From Defluviitaleaceae bacterium (GTDB taxonomy: Bacteria; Bacillota; Clostridia; Lachnospirales; WQUN01): a stretch of 64,000 nt of DNA. The position numbers and the translations under genes are program-made. The stretch is from assembly GCA_009786535.1 (NCBI GenBank), contig WQRX01000010.1, positions 1 through 64,000 on the forward strand, read 5' to 3'. The notes under the pieces were generated by a model. That model saw nothing but the letters and a program-made list of their open reading frames with translations, was not told the origin of the DNA and searched no databases. How positions within the stretch are numbered: the stretch's first letter is position 1; each line of letters opens with the position of its first letter. Of this stretch, positions 53,420 through 61,786 are shown piece after piece.

Positions 53420-54414
53420 TACGATTGTTCCTCCTTCTCAATTAAAGCTGTAATCTGTACTGCATACCTGCCGCGGTTAATGCCCGGCTTTGCGTGGAAT
53501 TTGTTCATGGTACCCACCTTGATAATTAAATCCGAATCTGTATAACTATCAAGCGGGATAACATCCCCCACTTGAAGATTCACAAAATCACTTACCATTA
53601 CCGTAGTTTTACCCACAACGGCAGAAATAGGCACGCGTGCGCGCTCCAGTTCTTCACCCAGCTTTTCGCGGTAAACGGCGGTGTCGTCTTGCTTCCTGCG
53701 TTTGTCGTAAGAAAAACGGGAATACAGCCTGTCCATAATCGGTTCCAGCATTAAGTGAGGCAAACAGAAAGATATCGTACCTTCTGCCGAACCAATTTTA
53801 ACATTTAACAATACTAATACAATTATATCCTGCGGTGCAATAATTTGTGCAAATTGGGGGTTGGTTTCAATTTTTTCCAACCGCGGACGTATGGGCAGAA
53901 TATTTTCCCATGGCTCGGGCAGGAAGTTAAGCATTTGCAGCATTACACGCTCCAAGAGGATTTTTTCCACCTCAGAGAATTCGCGCATACGGCGCAGTCC
54001 AAAGCCCGGTCCGCCAAGTATTCGGTCTATTATAGCATAACCGACGTTACTCGACATTTCTACAATTATAGACCCACCCGTCAAGGGTTGCAACTCTACG
54101 ATAGCAAGAATACATGGGCTGGACAATGCAACATTAAAATCGCGGTACATAATCGCTTCCGAGTTTACCACATCTATGGTAGCGGAAGTACGTAAATAAC
54201 CTGTCATAAACGAGGTTACACTGCGGGCAAAGTTTTCGAAAATATTTTCAAGGGTGCGCAATTGCTCGCGGTTAAAACGCTGCGGGCTTCTAAAGTCATA
54301 TAGGCGGGCGTCTTTAACAACCGCCTCGGGCGTTGCTACAATATCTGCCGCCTCGCCACTATTCATTGCCGCTAATAATGCATCTATCTCTGATTGGGAA
54401 AGTATGTCACCCAC
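53419..54414 (-). CDS. fliM: Flagellar motor switch protein FliM
   Basis: C-ring protein that binds CheY-P and sets rotation direction. The 331-residue product starts MGDILSQSEIDALLAAM (CheY-binding helix). It continues with YDFRSPQRFNREQLRTLENIFENF, VEMSSNVGYAIIDRILGGPGFG (landmark IIDRILGGPG) and ends in a SpoA/FliN-like domain (LQVGDVIPLDSYTDSD). It resembles FliY only in the N-terminal peptide. Confidence 0.97.
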   Translation of the reverse strand: MGDILSQSEIDALLAAMNSGEAADIVATPEAVVKDARLYDFRSPQRFNREQLRTLENIFENFARSVTSFMTGYLRTSATIDVVNSEAIMYRDFNVALSSPCILAIVELQPLTGGSIIVEMSSNVGYAIIDRILGGPGFGLRRMREFSEVEKILLERVMLQMLNFLPEPWENILPIRPRLEKIETNPQFAQIIAPQDIIVLVLLNVKIGSAEGTISFCLPHLMLEPIMDRLYSRFSYDKRRKQDDTAVYREKLGEELERARVPISAVVGKTTVMVSDFVNLQVGDVIPLDSYTDSDLIIKVGTMNKFHAKPGINRGRYAVQITALIEKEEQS

Positions 54415-54448
54415 GTGCGTTCACCTGCCTTTTGTTTAAAACCCTGTA

Positions 54449-54937
54449 TTAATTTACTATCCACTCGTTGGAGCTTACGGCGACGATTAAATGCCCGTAT
54501 TCCAACTGCAGGCGGGTAAGGATGCGCTCCTCTATTGCGGCGCGCCCTTCGGGGCTTTTGGCTTCTGTATACGTTGTAGCGAAGAGAACTTCATTAGCAA
54601 TGGTACGCGCACGTTGGAAGTTAAAGGCTAATTCAAGGGCTTGCGCTTCTGCACGGGGCACACCCGATGAATTGTTAGTGCCCACCATCAAGGAAACGAT
54701 GATATGGGCGGGGCGGTTTGGTCCATCTAATAAATTTGTTCGAATTTCCTCCAACTCACGCCAGTAGATATCGCCGGGAGCTAGGATTGGGGACGGCGTA
54801 ACCATGGGACCTTGCTCGTTTATTGTACCGTCGTTGCCAAACGACGTAATGAGAAATATCGTTACCGCAACTACCGTACCCAATAACAGTACCAGCAGCG
54901 CGATAATAATTATCATCATAGGCTTGCTTTTATCCAT
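54449..54937 (-). CDS. fliL: Flagellar basal body-associated protein FliL
   Basis: A 162-residue single-pass protein: span at about residues 7-30 (MMIIIIALLVLLLGTVVAVT), then an extracytoplasmic stomatin-like domain ending QLEYGHLIVAVSSNEWIVN. FliL proteins ring the stator and support motor output. The gene is placed between motB and fliM as usual. Sequence conservation in this family is weak, so position carries much of the call. Confidence 0.88.
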   Translation of the reverse strand: MDKSKPMMIIIIALLVLLLGTVVAVTIFLITSFGNDGTINEQGPMVTPSPILAPGDIYWRELEEIRTNLLDGPNRPAHIIVSLMVGTNNSSGVPRAEAQALELAFNFQRARTIANEVLFATTYTEAKSPEGRAAIEERILTRLQLEYGHLIVAVSSNEWIVN

Positions 54938-54975
54938 ACTACCACTTCCTTAGTTAGTGCTATATTGTGTAAAGC

Positions 54976-55854
54976 TTATAAACCGGGGATTATAAATGCC
55001 GGGGGCGGTGCAGGGCGGTTAGGTCGCCCTTCGGGGGCGGTGGGTGTCATTTCGGTATAGATGCGTATTTCCACACGGCGGTTATTGGCGCGACCTTCGG
55101 GGGTTTCGTTTGTGTCGATTGGGAAGGTGTCACCCACACCGCTGGCAGCAATCATTTCTGGCGGCATACCCCATTCTTCTACTAAACGCCTTACTACCGA
55201 CGCCGCGCGCGCCGCAGAAAGCCCCCAGTTACATACAAACGGGCTATTACGCGCCATGGGTACATTATCTGCGTGACCCTCTACCACTATACGGTGACCC
55301 TGCTCAGCAAAAGTCAAAAGTCCGGGCGCAAGCCTATCTACCATTTCAACCGCAGCAGGCAACAAAAGCACCTGTCCCGGCTGGAAAAACATTCGCTCAT
55401 ACATAACAATTTGCAAAAAAGAAGCGTCTTCGGGGATAAAATATCCACCATCTACACCTTCGCCGGGCGCTTGCCCCGGAATTATTTCCTGCATAACATA
55501 CGGCGCCAAATAGGTACGGAACGCATTTGCCATTGCCGCAGCTACATCGGCAGGTTCCGGTGTGGGCTCGGCGGGTACGCCTTCAACTTCGGGGGAAATC
55601 GGTTCTTCAGGCATATATTCGGGCGGGAGGGGATTCTCCATAATGCCGGGTTGCCCAAATATGGTATCGCCGCCGCCTTCTCCTGCGCGTTCGCCTCGGA
55701 AACTCGCCAACAGCTCAGCAAAACGCGCTTCGTCGATACTGGACATAGAAAAAAGCAAAATGAAGAATACCATCAATACCGTCATCATGTCGGCATAGCT
55801 GGCAAACCAACCGGGCAATACCATTTTTAAGCCCTCTTTTTTCTTCTTTTCCAT
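54976..55854 (-). CDS. motB: Flagellar motor protein MotB
   Basis: Stator subunit. The 292-residue product has the proton/sodium-path Asp in SYADMMTVLMVFFILLFS (about residue 20). A long Pro/Glu-rich plug and linker (about 60-105, EPTPEPADVAAAMANAF) follows, then an OmpA-like peptidoglycan-binding domain: VEGHADNVPM, WGLSAARAASVVRRLVE and NRRVEIRIY. Shares one base with the motA stop. Which ion is used cannot be told. Confidence 0.96.
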   Translation of the reverse strand: MEKKKKEGLKMVLPGWFASYADMMTVLMVFFILLFSMSSIDEARFAELLASFRGERAGEGGGDTIFGQPGIMENPLPPEYMPEEPISPEVEGVPAEPTPEPADVAAAMANAFRTYLAPYVMQEIIPGQAPGEGVDGGYFIPEDASFLQIVMYERMFFQPGQVLLLPAAVEMVDRLAPGLLTFAEQGHRIVVEGHADNVPMARNSPFVCNWGLSAARAASVVRRLVEEWGMPPEMIAASGVGDTFPIDTNETPEGRANNRRVEIRIYTEMTPTAPEGRPNRPAPPPAFIIPGL

Positions 55855-56672
55855 TATTCGTCGCCGCCTCCACCGCCGCCCGCGCCGGCTTCTTTCGCGC
55901 CTACGCCGCTACGTAATGCGGGTGCGAGGAAAGATTTAAGTTTCTCTTCAATAATACGAGGGTTTTCGCCCGCTTGTATCGAGAGCATTCCCTCAATAAG
56001 TACCGTTTTTAACAGAATTTCTTCACCGCTAATTTGTTTCAGCTTCGAAGCAATGGGGTTACACAAGAAGTTTGCCAAAATACAACCGTAGAATGTTGTT
56101 ACCAACGCTACCGAAAGCATAGGTCCCATCGCGCCCGGGTCGTCCAACTGCAGTAGCATTAGAATAAGTCCTACCATTGTACCCAACATACCCCACGAGG
56201 GGGCGTAGGTTGCCAACATCTCCCACACGCCTGCAATCATACCGTGGCGGTCTTCTGTCCAAGAGCGTTCGGTTTCCATAATATCTTTAACCAGCTCGGG
56301 GTCGGTACCGTCAACGATAAGCATTACGCCCTTCTTTAAAAAGGCGTCGTCCATATTATTTGCAGATTCCTCCAAGGCGAGTACGCCCTCTTTACGTGCG
56401 GTGTTTGCAAGAGTAACAATCGAATCAATTGCCGCGGCAGGGTCGGTCGAAGGGGGCTTAAATATAATGCCGATGGCCTTCATCGCCGTCACAAAGGTAC
56501 TTAATTTAACGGCAATAAAGGCGGACATTGTCGTACCGCCCAATACTACCATAACAGAGGGGGCATCGCCAAACTCACCAATCATGGCAGGGTTCCAGTC
56601 CCCTGTGATGAGAATTGCCACCAAAATAAGTACTACGCCTACTACCAAACCTATAAGTGAACCTAGTTCCAA
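55854..56672 (-). CDS. motA: Flagellar motor protein MotA
   Basis: Stator partner of MotB. The 272-residue product has four membrane spans, including VVLGGTTMSAFIAV and the conserved proline segment TYAPSWGMLGTMVGLILML. The cytoplasmic loop between spans two and three, which contacts FliG, contains RKEGVLALEESANN and ELVKDIMETE. The C-terminus is Gly-rich. It is the second gene after the internal promoter, downstream of flbD. Confidence 0.96.
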   Translation of the reverse strand: MELGSLIGLVVGVVLILVAILITGDWNPAMIGEFGDAPSVMVVLGGTTMSAFIAVKLSTFVTAMKAIGIIFKPPSTDPAAAIDSIVTLANTARKEGVLALEESANNMDDAFLKKGVMLIVDGTDPELVKDIMETERSWTEDRHGMIAGVWEMLATYAPSWGMLGTMVGLILMLLQLDDPGAMGPMLSVALVTTFYGCILANFLCNPIASKLKQISGEEILLKTVLIEGMLSIQAGENPRIIEEKLKSFLAPALRSGVGAKEAGAGGGGGGDE

Positions 56673-56711
56673 ACTCTACATCCCCTTTCGGGTTTTTATC
56701 ATATTCTAGCC

Positions 56712-56897
56712 TTACGCTTTATTTATGCGGCGTTTAAAAGCCACAATTTTTTCCATAATTTCTTCCGGCGTTTCACGCACAATTACTTTTTTGCCCGTAA
56801 TTGTGGTAATCGTGGTGTCGGGTGCTTCTTCAATCAGTTCAATTTGCTCGCTGTTGACCAGCACATCGCGGTCATTAATTCGGGTGAGGCTTATCAT
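56712..56897 (-). CDS. flbD: Flagellar protein FlbD
   Basis: A 61-residue protein: MISLTRINDRDVLVNSEQIELIEEAPDTTI at the N-terminus, with the family landmark NSEQIELIEE, then TGKKVIVRETPEEI. FlbD-family proteins sit beside motA in clostridial and spirochaete operons, and their role is unclear. GGGGGAAATT precedes the ATG. It is first gene of the downstream flagellar transcript (promoter 56928-56956). Confidence 0.92.
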   Translation of the reverse strand: MISLTRINDRDVLVNSEQIELIEEAPDTTITTITGKKVIVRETPEEIMEKIVAFKRRINKA

Positions 56898-56927
56898 AAT
56901 TTCCCCCTGTTCTATATACTGCCGAGT

Positions 56928-56956
56928 AGTCTAGCATAACCTAGTCCACGTGACAA
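56928..56956 (-). promoter_or_regulatory. Internal promoter for flbD-motA-...-flhB
   Basis: Minus-strand TTGTCA (56951-56956), 17 bp and TAGACT (56928-56933) with a TGC extension before the -10. It lies downstream of two terminators that end the flgE transcript. Confidence 0.55.
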
Positions 56957-56969
56957 TGGAAAATACAAA

Positions 56970-57012
56970 AAAAAACGTAAAAAAAAGTGCCTTGGGGGAA
57001 ATTGCCAAGGCA
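56970..57012 (-). terminator. Second terminator downstream of flgE
   Basis: Minus-strand TGCCTTGG (57005-57012 complement) pairs with CCAAGGCA (56988-56995 complement) around 9 nt. A long T-run (complement of 56970-56986) follows. Strong intrinsic terminator. Confidence 0.8.
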
Positions 57013-57039
57013 GATGGGGCATTTTATATTAATTTTGCA

Positions 57040-57076
57040 AATAAAAAAGCGGACTGGCATTATACCAATCCGCTTT
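57040..57076 (-). terminator. First terminator downstream of flgE
   Basis: AAAGCGGA-CT-GG (57046-57057) pairs with CC-AA-TCCGCTTT (57065-57076) with a 2-nt internal mismatch. On the minus strand it is followed by TTTTTTATTT. Confidence 0.8.
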
Positions 57077-57101
57077 AAAACTTCTAATCTACTGCCTGCG
57101 C

Positions 57102-58727
57102 TTAGCGCCGCAGGTTTACTAATTCTTGTATCATTTCGTCGGAAACGGAGATTAAACGGCTGCTGGCTTGGAAACCACGCTGCGTAACAATCATGCCCGT
57201 AAACTCTTCGGCAAGGTCTACGTTACTCATTTCCAGCGCACCCGAGCGGATATCGCCAATTTCGCCTATGCCGTCAAACGAGCCCGAGTTGGCGGTTGCT
57301 GCCCATAGGTTGCTGCCCATACGCTGCAAGCCCGCAGGGTTAGCAAACATGGCAACGGGGATTTGCCCCAGTGTACGAATGCGCCCGTTGGTAAACATAC
57401 CCGTAATTGTGCCGTCCGAACCAATGGAGATATCGCGCAGGGTACCGGGCGGGTTACCGTTAATGGGTTCAAAGCCTGCGTTTGTGCCCATACCGCCTTG
57501 ATTAAACAGTGTACTCATGTCGAAGGTCATTGTACCTACGGGGATTTGGGTTACAGGAGCTGTGGTTGCTACATGGTCGCCCGTTAGGTCGCCATAAACA
57601 ATTGTACTACCGTCTACATCACCAAAGGTAGAGCGGGGGTTAAATCCGCGTACAGGTACAAGATGCATGGTTAGCGTGCCCGTGGTACGCTGCCATACGT
57701 CACCCGTTGCGGGCGCAGTGGCTACAAAAGGCGTTGTAGGACCGGGCCTATCCAGCGGTGCAGTACCTACCCGTGCGCCCGTGGGACCCATACCAACCAA
57801 TTGACCGTTAGAGTCGAACGCCAGCGTACCGCTTGGGCGCATGGTTGCCGCCGCTACTACACCCGACGCTACCGTGCCGCCGCCTACACCCAACTCACCC
57901 GCGTGCATACGCAACATACCGGGCTGTACAGGGTTTTGGTTAGTGGAACGTATGCCGTCTTGCCATGCGTGTACAACAAAACCACCGCCCTGTGCAGCCG
58001 GCAACTCTTCACCCAAAAACTCAAAGGTCCAGTAGTTGGGCGCACCGTCTACTTGGTGGTAGGTGAAACGCACGTCAATTTCGTAATTATGCCCAAGACT
58101 GTCGTAGACGGACATTCTGCGCATAATATCGCCGCGCAGCAGGTTGCCGTCTGCATCATACTGGCGATTTACCAAGTCGCGAATGTTTAAGTTGCCCGAA
58201 AGCTCCATAAACGTAGTAGATTCGCTTGGCATATTCGCTTTAGGACCGCTCATGGAAAGGGGGCGCAAATTACTGCGGTTTACTACCCATACGCCGTCCA
58301 CTTCTTCTGTATCCCAGCCCATAAGTTGCATACCGTTAATACCAAGATTACCGCGTGCGTCTTGCGTAATATTGCCCGCACGGGTAAAGAAACGACCGCT
58401 GTTATCTTCTACAATAAACATACCGTCGTTTTGTATCATAATGTCCATACCAAAGTCGGTACGCTGTGCAGCGCCTTGGGTCATAATATTGTCAATGGAA
58501 CCCATGGACAAACCAAGACCAATTTGCTGTGGGTTAGTACCCGTGCGCCCTACCGCGGGGTTAGCCGCCGTAGCACCCGATAAATTTTGGTAAAACGCGT
58601 CTTGGAAAGTAGCGCGTGCGGTTTTAAAACCAATTGTGTTAACATTTGCCACGTTGTTTGCAATAACGTCCATACGGGTTTGGTGTACCCTTAAACCGGA
58701 TACCCCCGTGAACATTGAACGCATCAT
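57102..58727 (-). CDS. flgE: Flagellar hook protein FlgE
   Basis: Structural subunit of the hook. The 541-residue product has the rod-hook N-terminal signature MRSMFTGVSGLRVHQTRMDVIANNVANVNTIGFK (landmarks SGLRVHQTRMDVIANN and VNTIGFK). A long variable, Gly/Thr-rich centre follows, and then the C-terminal helix (SNVDLAEEFTGMIVTQRGFQ, RLISVSDEMIQELVNLRR). It ends the first flagellar transcript, followed by two terminators. It is preceded by a structured 113-nt spacer. The start is one of two adjacent ATGs after AAAGGAG. Confidence 0.95.
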   Translation of the reverse strand: MMRSMFTGVSGLRVHQTRMDVIANNVANVNTIGFKTARATFQDAFYQNLSGATAANPAVGRTGTNPQQIGLGLSMGSIDNIMTQGAAQRTDFGMDIMIQNDGMFIVEDNSGRFFTRAGNITQDARGNLGINGMQLMGWDTEEVDGVWVVNRSNLRPLSMSGPKANMPSESTTFMELSGNLNIRDLVNRQYDADGNLLRGDIMRRMSVYDSLGHNYEIDVRFTYHQVDGAPNYWTFEFLGEELPAAQGGGFVVHAWQDGIRSTNQNPVQPGMLRMHAGELGVGGGTVASGVVAAATMRPSGTLAFDSNGQLVGMGPTGARVGTAPLDRPGPTTPFVATAPATGDVWQRTTGTLTMHLVPVRGFNPRSTFGDVDGSTIVYGDLTGDHVATTAPVTQIPVGTMTFDMSTLFNQGGMGTNAGFEPINGNPPGTLRDISIGSDGTITGMFTNGRIRTLGQIPVAMFANPAGLQRMGSNLWAATANSGSFDGIGEIGDIRSGALEMSNVDLAEEFTGMIVTQRGFQASSRLISVSDEMIQELVNLRR

Positions 58728-58747
58728 ATATAATTACTCCTTTCATT

Positions 58748-58821
58748 GCAGTGAAGGGGCTTCGTCTGTCGGTCGGAAGTCCAAGATTCTCTTCTAAGAG
58801 TCCAATCTATACATTCACTGC
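58748..58821 (-). promoter_or_regulatory. Structured RNA region ahead of flgE
   Basis: In the minus-strand transcript GCAGTGAA (58814-58821) pairs with TTCACTGC (58748-58755), closing a junction. It encloses hairpin AGATT-GGA-CTCT-TAGA-AGAG-AATCT (58783-58808) and a weaker CTTC/GAAG stem (58760-58779). The closing stem ends about five bases before the flgE ribosome site. It could control hook translation or processing. No known riboswitch class was recognised. Confidence 0.45.
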
Positions 58822-58840
58822 TGTCATATTTTCACTTCGC

Positions 58841-59188
58841 TTAAATAATGACTGTGCCGTCGATATTGGAAAAAACATTTCCGCTTGCTTGCTGTTCCAT
58901 GGCCGTAATTACCGTGCGCGAGCGTACATTTACTACCAGCGCCACATCATCCATGAGTACCAGCGAATCGCGTATGCCTTTTTCCTGTGCCTTAACAATT
59001 GCTGTGCCCAGCCGTTGCATTTGGTCGTCGGAAAGTTGAATGTCCCGCGAGTCTAGCCTTAGCGCCGCGTGCTTTGAAAATAATACATCGCGGAAGCTAA
59101 CGGCGGGGGCTTGTACGGGCTGTGCCGTAATCTGCCGTACGGCTTGCTCAATTCCAACGGGGGTTGTGCGCATATTGTTGGGTATCAT
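58841..59188 (-). CDS. Flagellar operon protein, TIGR02530 type
   Basis: A 115-residue protein between flgD and flgE. Landmarks are SFRDVLFSKHAALRLDSRDI (FSKHAALRLDSRDI is the family core), LSDDQMQRLGTAIVKAQEKGI and SLVLMDDVALVVNVRSRTVITA. These proteins are typical of this position in Bacillota. Their function is not established and may concern hook assembly. Shine-Dalgarno GGAGGTG lies immediately upstream. Confidence 0.9.
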   Translation of the reverse strand: MIPNNMRTTPVGIEQAVRQITAQPVQAPAVSFRDVLFSKHAALRLDSRDIQLSDDQMQRLGTAIVKAQEKGIRDSLVLMDDVALVVNVRSRTVITAMEQQASGNVFSNIDGTVII

Positions 59189-59199
59189 GTACGCACCTC

Positions 59200-60258
59200 C
59201 TAGTCGTTGTTGCTTGTGTCGTTGTTATTTGTGTTATTGTTTGTGTTGTTGGAAGAAGAATTACCGCCGCCTTGGCGCGCCACACGTGCCGCAAGGTATT
59301 GCAGGTATGCAATTTCACCCATTTCGTATGTGCCGTCTTCATTTTCCATACGCACATTAAAGAAGGGTACGCCGTTACGGATGGTAACGCTTACAACATC
59401 ACCCGCTACAGGACCGTCTTGGATAAAGCGCCCTACAAATTGCAAGGCCTCCATTGCGTAGTTAATCCGCTCTACCTCTACGCTTACTTCTTCGCCATTG
59501 GCATTTGCAAATACAAGGAATGCGCGGTTGTTGCGAATGTCTACCCTTGCCAAGCGGTCGCCGTTTGTAAAGTACGTGGAGTTAAGCAGAATATAATCGT
59601 TACCTACGGTGGCTACTTCCCATGGGAATACTTCGCGGTTGCCCACCACAAGAATCGACTGGTTACCGCTTATCTTAACGTAGTCTACCACGCCTTCTAC
59701 AAAGTCGGTCACCTCGCCCTGCGCGTTGTGAATAAGCGCTTGAATGGTACGCCCTACCATGTCCTGTATGCGGGCTTGGTTTACGGCGCTAAGCACTTCA
59801 TTCACGGGGTTTTGCGGGCTTTGGCTCACTACCTGTACGGCAGCAAGGGGTACATCTATGCCGTTTACCAGCACGTAAATGTCGCTGCCTTGGGCGTTTA
59901 CCGCTTGCACAATGCCGTGCCCTTCAACCCATTCGCCCGATACGGGGTGGCGGAAGGCGTAATCCACTTCCATGCCGATATGACCAAAGGCTTGCGTGCG
60001 CTCAAAGGTGTGGTTCAAATTCATCATTTGCTCCAACGCCGAGAATTGCGCCATTTGCGCCATAAAGTCACGGTCATCCATTGGGTCCAGCGGGTCTTGG
60101 AATTTTAACTGCGTCATAAGGAGATTAAGAAATTCCTGCCGCCCCAGTTCGCTGTTGGGTACGCGGGAGTTGTGCGCCCAGTTGTGGGCGTTACCCATTT
60201 CTTGTGCAACGGGGATTTGGTTCATGCTTGCCCACAATGCACTGTTTTGGTTTGCCAT
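59200..60258 (-). CDS. flgD: Flagellar hook-capping protein FlgD, extended
   Basis: Scaffold at the growing hook tip. The conserved N-terminal part is present as LGRQEFLNLLMTQLKFQDPLDP and FMAQMAQFSALEQMMNLN. Family members are often 140-240 residues. This one has 352, with an extra domain at about 160-320 (IQDMVGRTIQALIHNAQGEV, LVVGNREVFPWEVATVG) and an Asn/Ser-rich tail (NSSSNNTNNNTNNN). The order fliK-flgD-TIGR02530-flgE fits a hook module. Confidence 0.93.
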   Translation of the reverse strand: MANQNSALWASMNQIPVAQEMGNAHNWAHNSRVPNSELGRQEFLNLLMTQLKFQDPLDPMDDRDFMAQMAQFSALEQMMNLNHTFERTQAFGHIGMEVDYAFRHPVSGEWVEGHGIVQAVNAQGSDIYVLVNGIDVPLAAVQVVSQSPQNPVNEVLSAVNQARIQDMVGRTIQALIHNAQGEVTDFVEGVVDYVKISGNQSILVVGNREVFPWEVATVGNDYILLNSTYFTNGDRLARVDIRNNRAFLVFANANGEEVSVEVERINYAMEALQFVGRFIQDGPVAGDVVSVTIRNGVPFFNVRMENEDGTYEMGEIAYLQYLAARVARQGGGNSSSNNTNNNTNNNDTSNND

Positions 60259-60272
60259 GTTATTGCTCCTTT

Positions 60273-61727
60273 CTACGCCGTGAGGTTGATAGTCGTATTG
60301 TCGAAGTCGATGTTTTGTGCTTCGGGAACGCTCCCATCCTCTTCTAATGCGGCGTTAATGTTTTGTGCGCGGTTGCGGGTGGATTGCCGCCCCTGCTCAA
60401 AAAGCTGCTGCGGGTCTTCGCCGTCTTGCTTCACGGATACGCTTAATTCCGAGAATTGAATGCCCTGCTCGCGCAGTGCGTCGCGTAATTGGTTGAAGCT
60501 GGATTCCAACGCTTCACGCACACGTTGGTTTTCGGCGATGAATTGTGCGGTAACAATGCCGTTTTGCGTCATTACCCGAAGTACGATGTCGCCCAGGCTT
60601 TCCGGACGCAGGGTCATACGCATTTCGGTCACTTGCTCGCCTGTGTGAACGCGGATTTGCGACATAATTTGGTTGATTACGTCTGTCGGGTTCACGTGCT
60701 GCGCGGTTTGCGCCTGCTGTGTTACCTGCACGGCTTGCATACGGTCGGCAACCATGCTTGTAAGGGGTTGCACATTTACGGCGGTGGTGTCCACGGGCAT
60801 TTCTTCCACGGGTGCCAAGGTAGTGTCGTCTACTGCTGCGGGTTGCACGGCGGAAGCAGCCTGCGTCGATGCCGTTTGCGCGCCGGTCTGTGATGCGCTT
60901 TGTGCCTGTGCCGTTGCGCGTTGTGCCAGCAAGTCAATTTCTTCTTCCGCGTCTGCATCGGTGATTACCAGTTCACCATTTTCGGTGGTGTACGTCAGCC
61001 CTTCGGTAACGGTTACACGCGCGGTGTTAGCGGCTTGGGTTTCGGCATTAGCATTGAGGGCGGTTTGCGTTGCGGTGTAGGTCTGTACAGCGGGTTTGCT
61101 TTCGCCCGTTTCTGCCATTTGTTTCATCGCTTCGTTGATGGCTTTGTAGTTGGCGGGGAATTCGGGTTCGCTGAGCAGCGCCGCGGGAGATTCCGCCTCG
61201 TACACCATTTGCAACAGCGCGGCAACTGCCTTGGGCTCTGCCAAATCCTTCACGGGCATGTCGAGTTGCTCTAACATTGCCAGTAGCGCTTCGGGTGAGA
61301 TTTGTAAAATTTCGGCGATGGCGGCGAGAATATCTTCATCGGGGATTTGGTCAATGGGCGCGGTTTCGTAGGTTACTTCGGTTGGGGCTTCGGCGCTTTC
61401 GGTGTATTGCGTTGCGTATTCGGCTTGCGTGTAGTGTGTATTGTCGTTTTCATTTACGGGTACGGCTTCGTTTGGCTGGGAAGCTTGTTGCGTTTGGGCA
61501 TCGTCACGCCGTTCATTACGGTTGCGCTCGGGGGCTTCGGCACGGGGTGCGCGGTCGGGGGTGCGGTTTGCACGCTCTGCCGCATTTGATACTTGCGCAC
61601 TTTCCCTGCGCCTTGCGTCTGCGAAGATAAGTTCAAACCCGCCTGCGTTTGCGCGGTTACCGCGCTCCCCACTAAAGAAACTGCGGGGCGCTTCCTGCTG
61701 TGCCGCGATACTTTCTAACGGTCGCAT
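60273..61727 (-). CDS. fliK: Flagellar hook-length control protein FliK
   Basis: A secreted molecular ruler, 484 residues. The N-terminal three quarters are low-complexity, rich in Ala/Gln/Thr/Glu, as usual for rulers. The C-terminal Flg_hook domain (about 370-450) has EMRMTLRPESLGDIVLRV, GIVTAQFIAENQRVREAL and FSELSVSVKQDGED, which contacts FlhB to switch export specificity. GGAAAGGAGG lies ahead of the ATG. Confidence 0.92.
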   Translation of the reverse strand: MRPLESIAAQQEAPRSFFSGERGNRANAGGFELIFADARRRESAQVSNAAERANRTPDRAPRAEAPERNRNERRDDAQTQQASQPNEAVPVNENDNTHYTQAEYATQYTESAEAPTEVTYETAPIDQIPDEDILAAIAEILQISPEALLAMLEQLDMPVKDLAEPKAVAALLQMVYEAESPAALLSEPEFPANYKAINEAMKQMAETGESKPAVQTYTATQTALNANAETQAANTARVTVTEGLTYTTENGELVITDADAEEEIDLLAQRATAQAQSASQTGAQTASTQAASAVQPAAVDDTTLAPVEEMPVDTTAVNVQPLTSMVADRMQAVQVTQQAQTAQHVNPTDVINQIMSQIRVHTGEQVTEMRMTLRPESLGDIVLRVMTQNGIVTAQFIAENQRVREALESSFNQLRDALREQGIQFSELSVSVKQDGEDPQQLFEQGRQSTRNRAQNINAALEEDGSVPEAQNIDFDNTTINLTA

Positions 61728-61786
61728 AGTTTTCCTCCTTTCCTTTAGATTCGTGTTGCTTCATATATAATCACACGGCTGTGTGG

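Noticed and set aside
59164-60108. 314-codon open frame on the plus strand
   Set aside because: It lies wholly opposite flgD, whose motifs are clear. Composition of the minus-strand codons keeps the complement open. It has no ribosome site and no recognisable domain.
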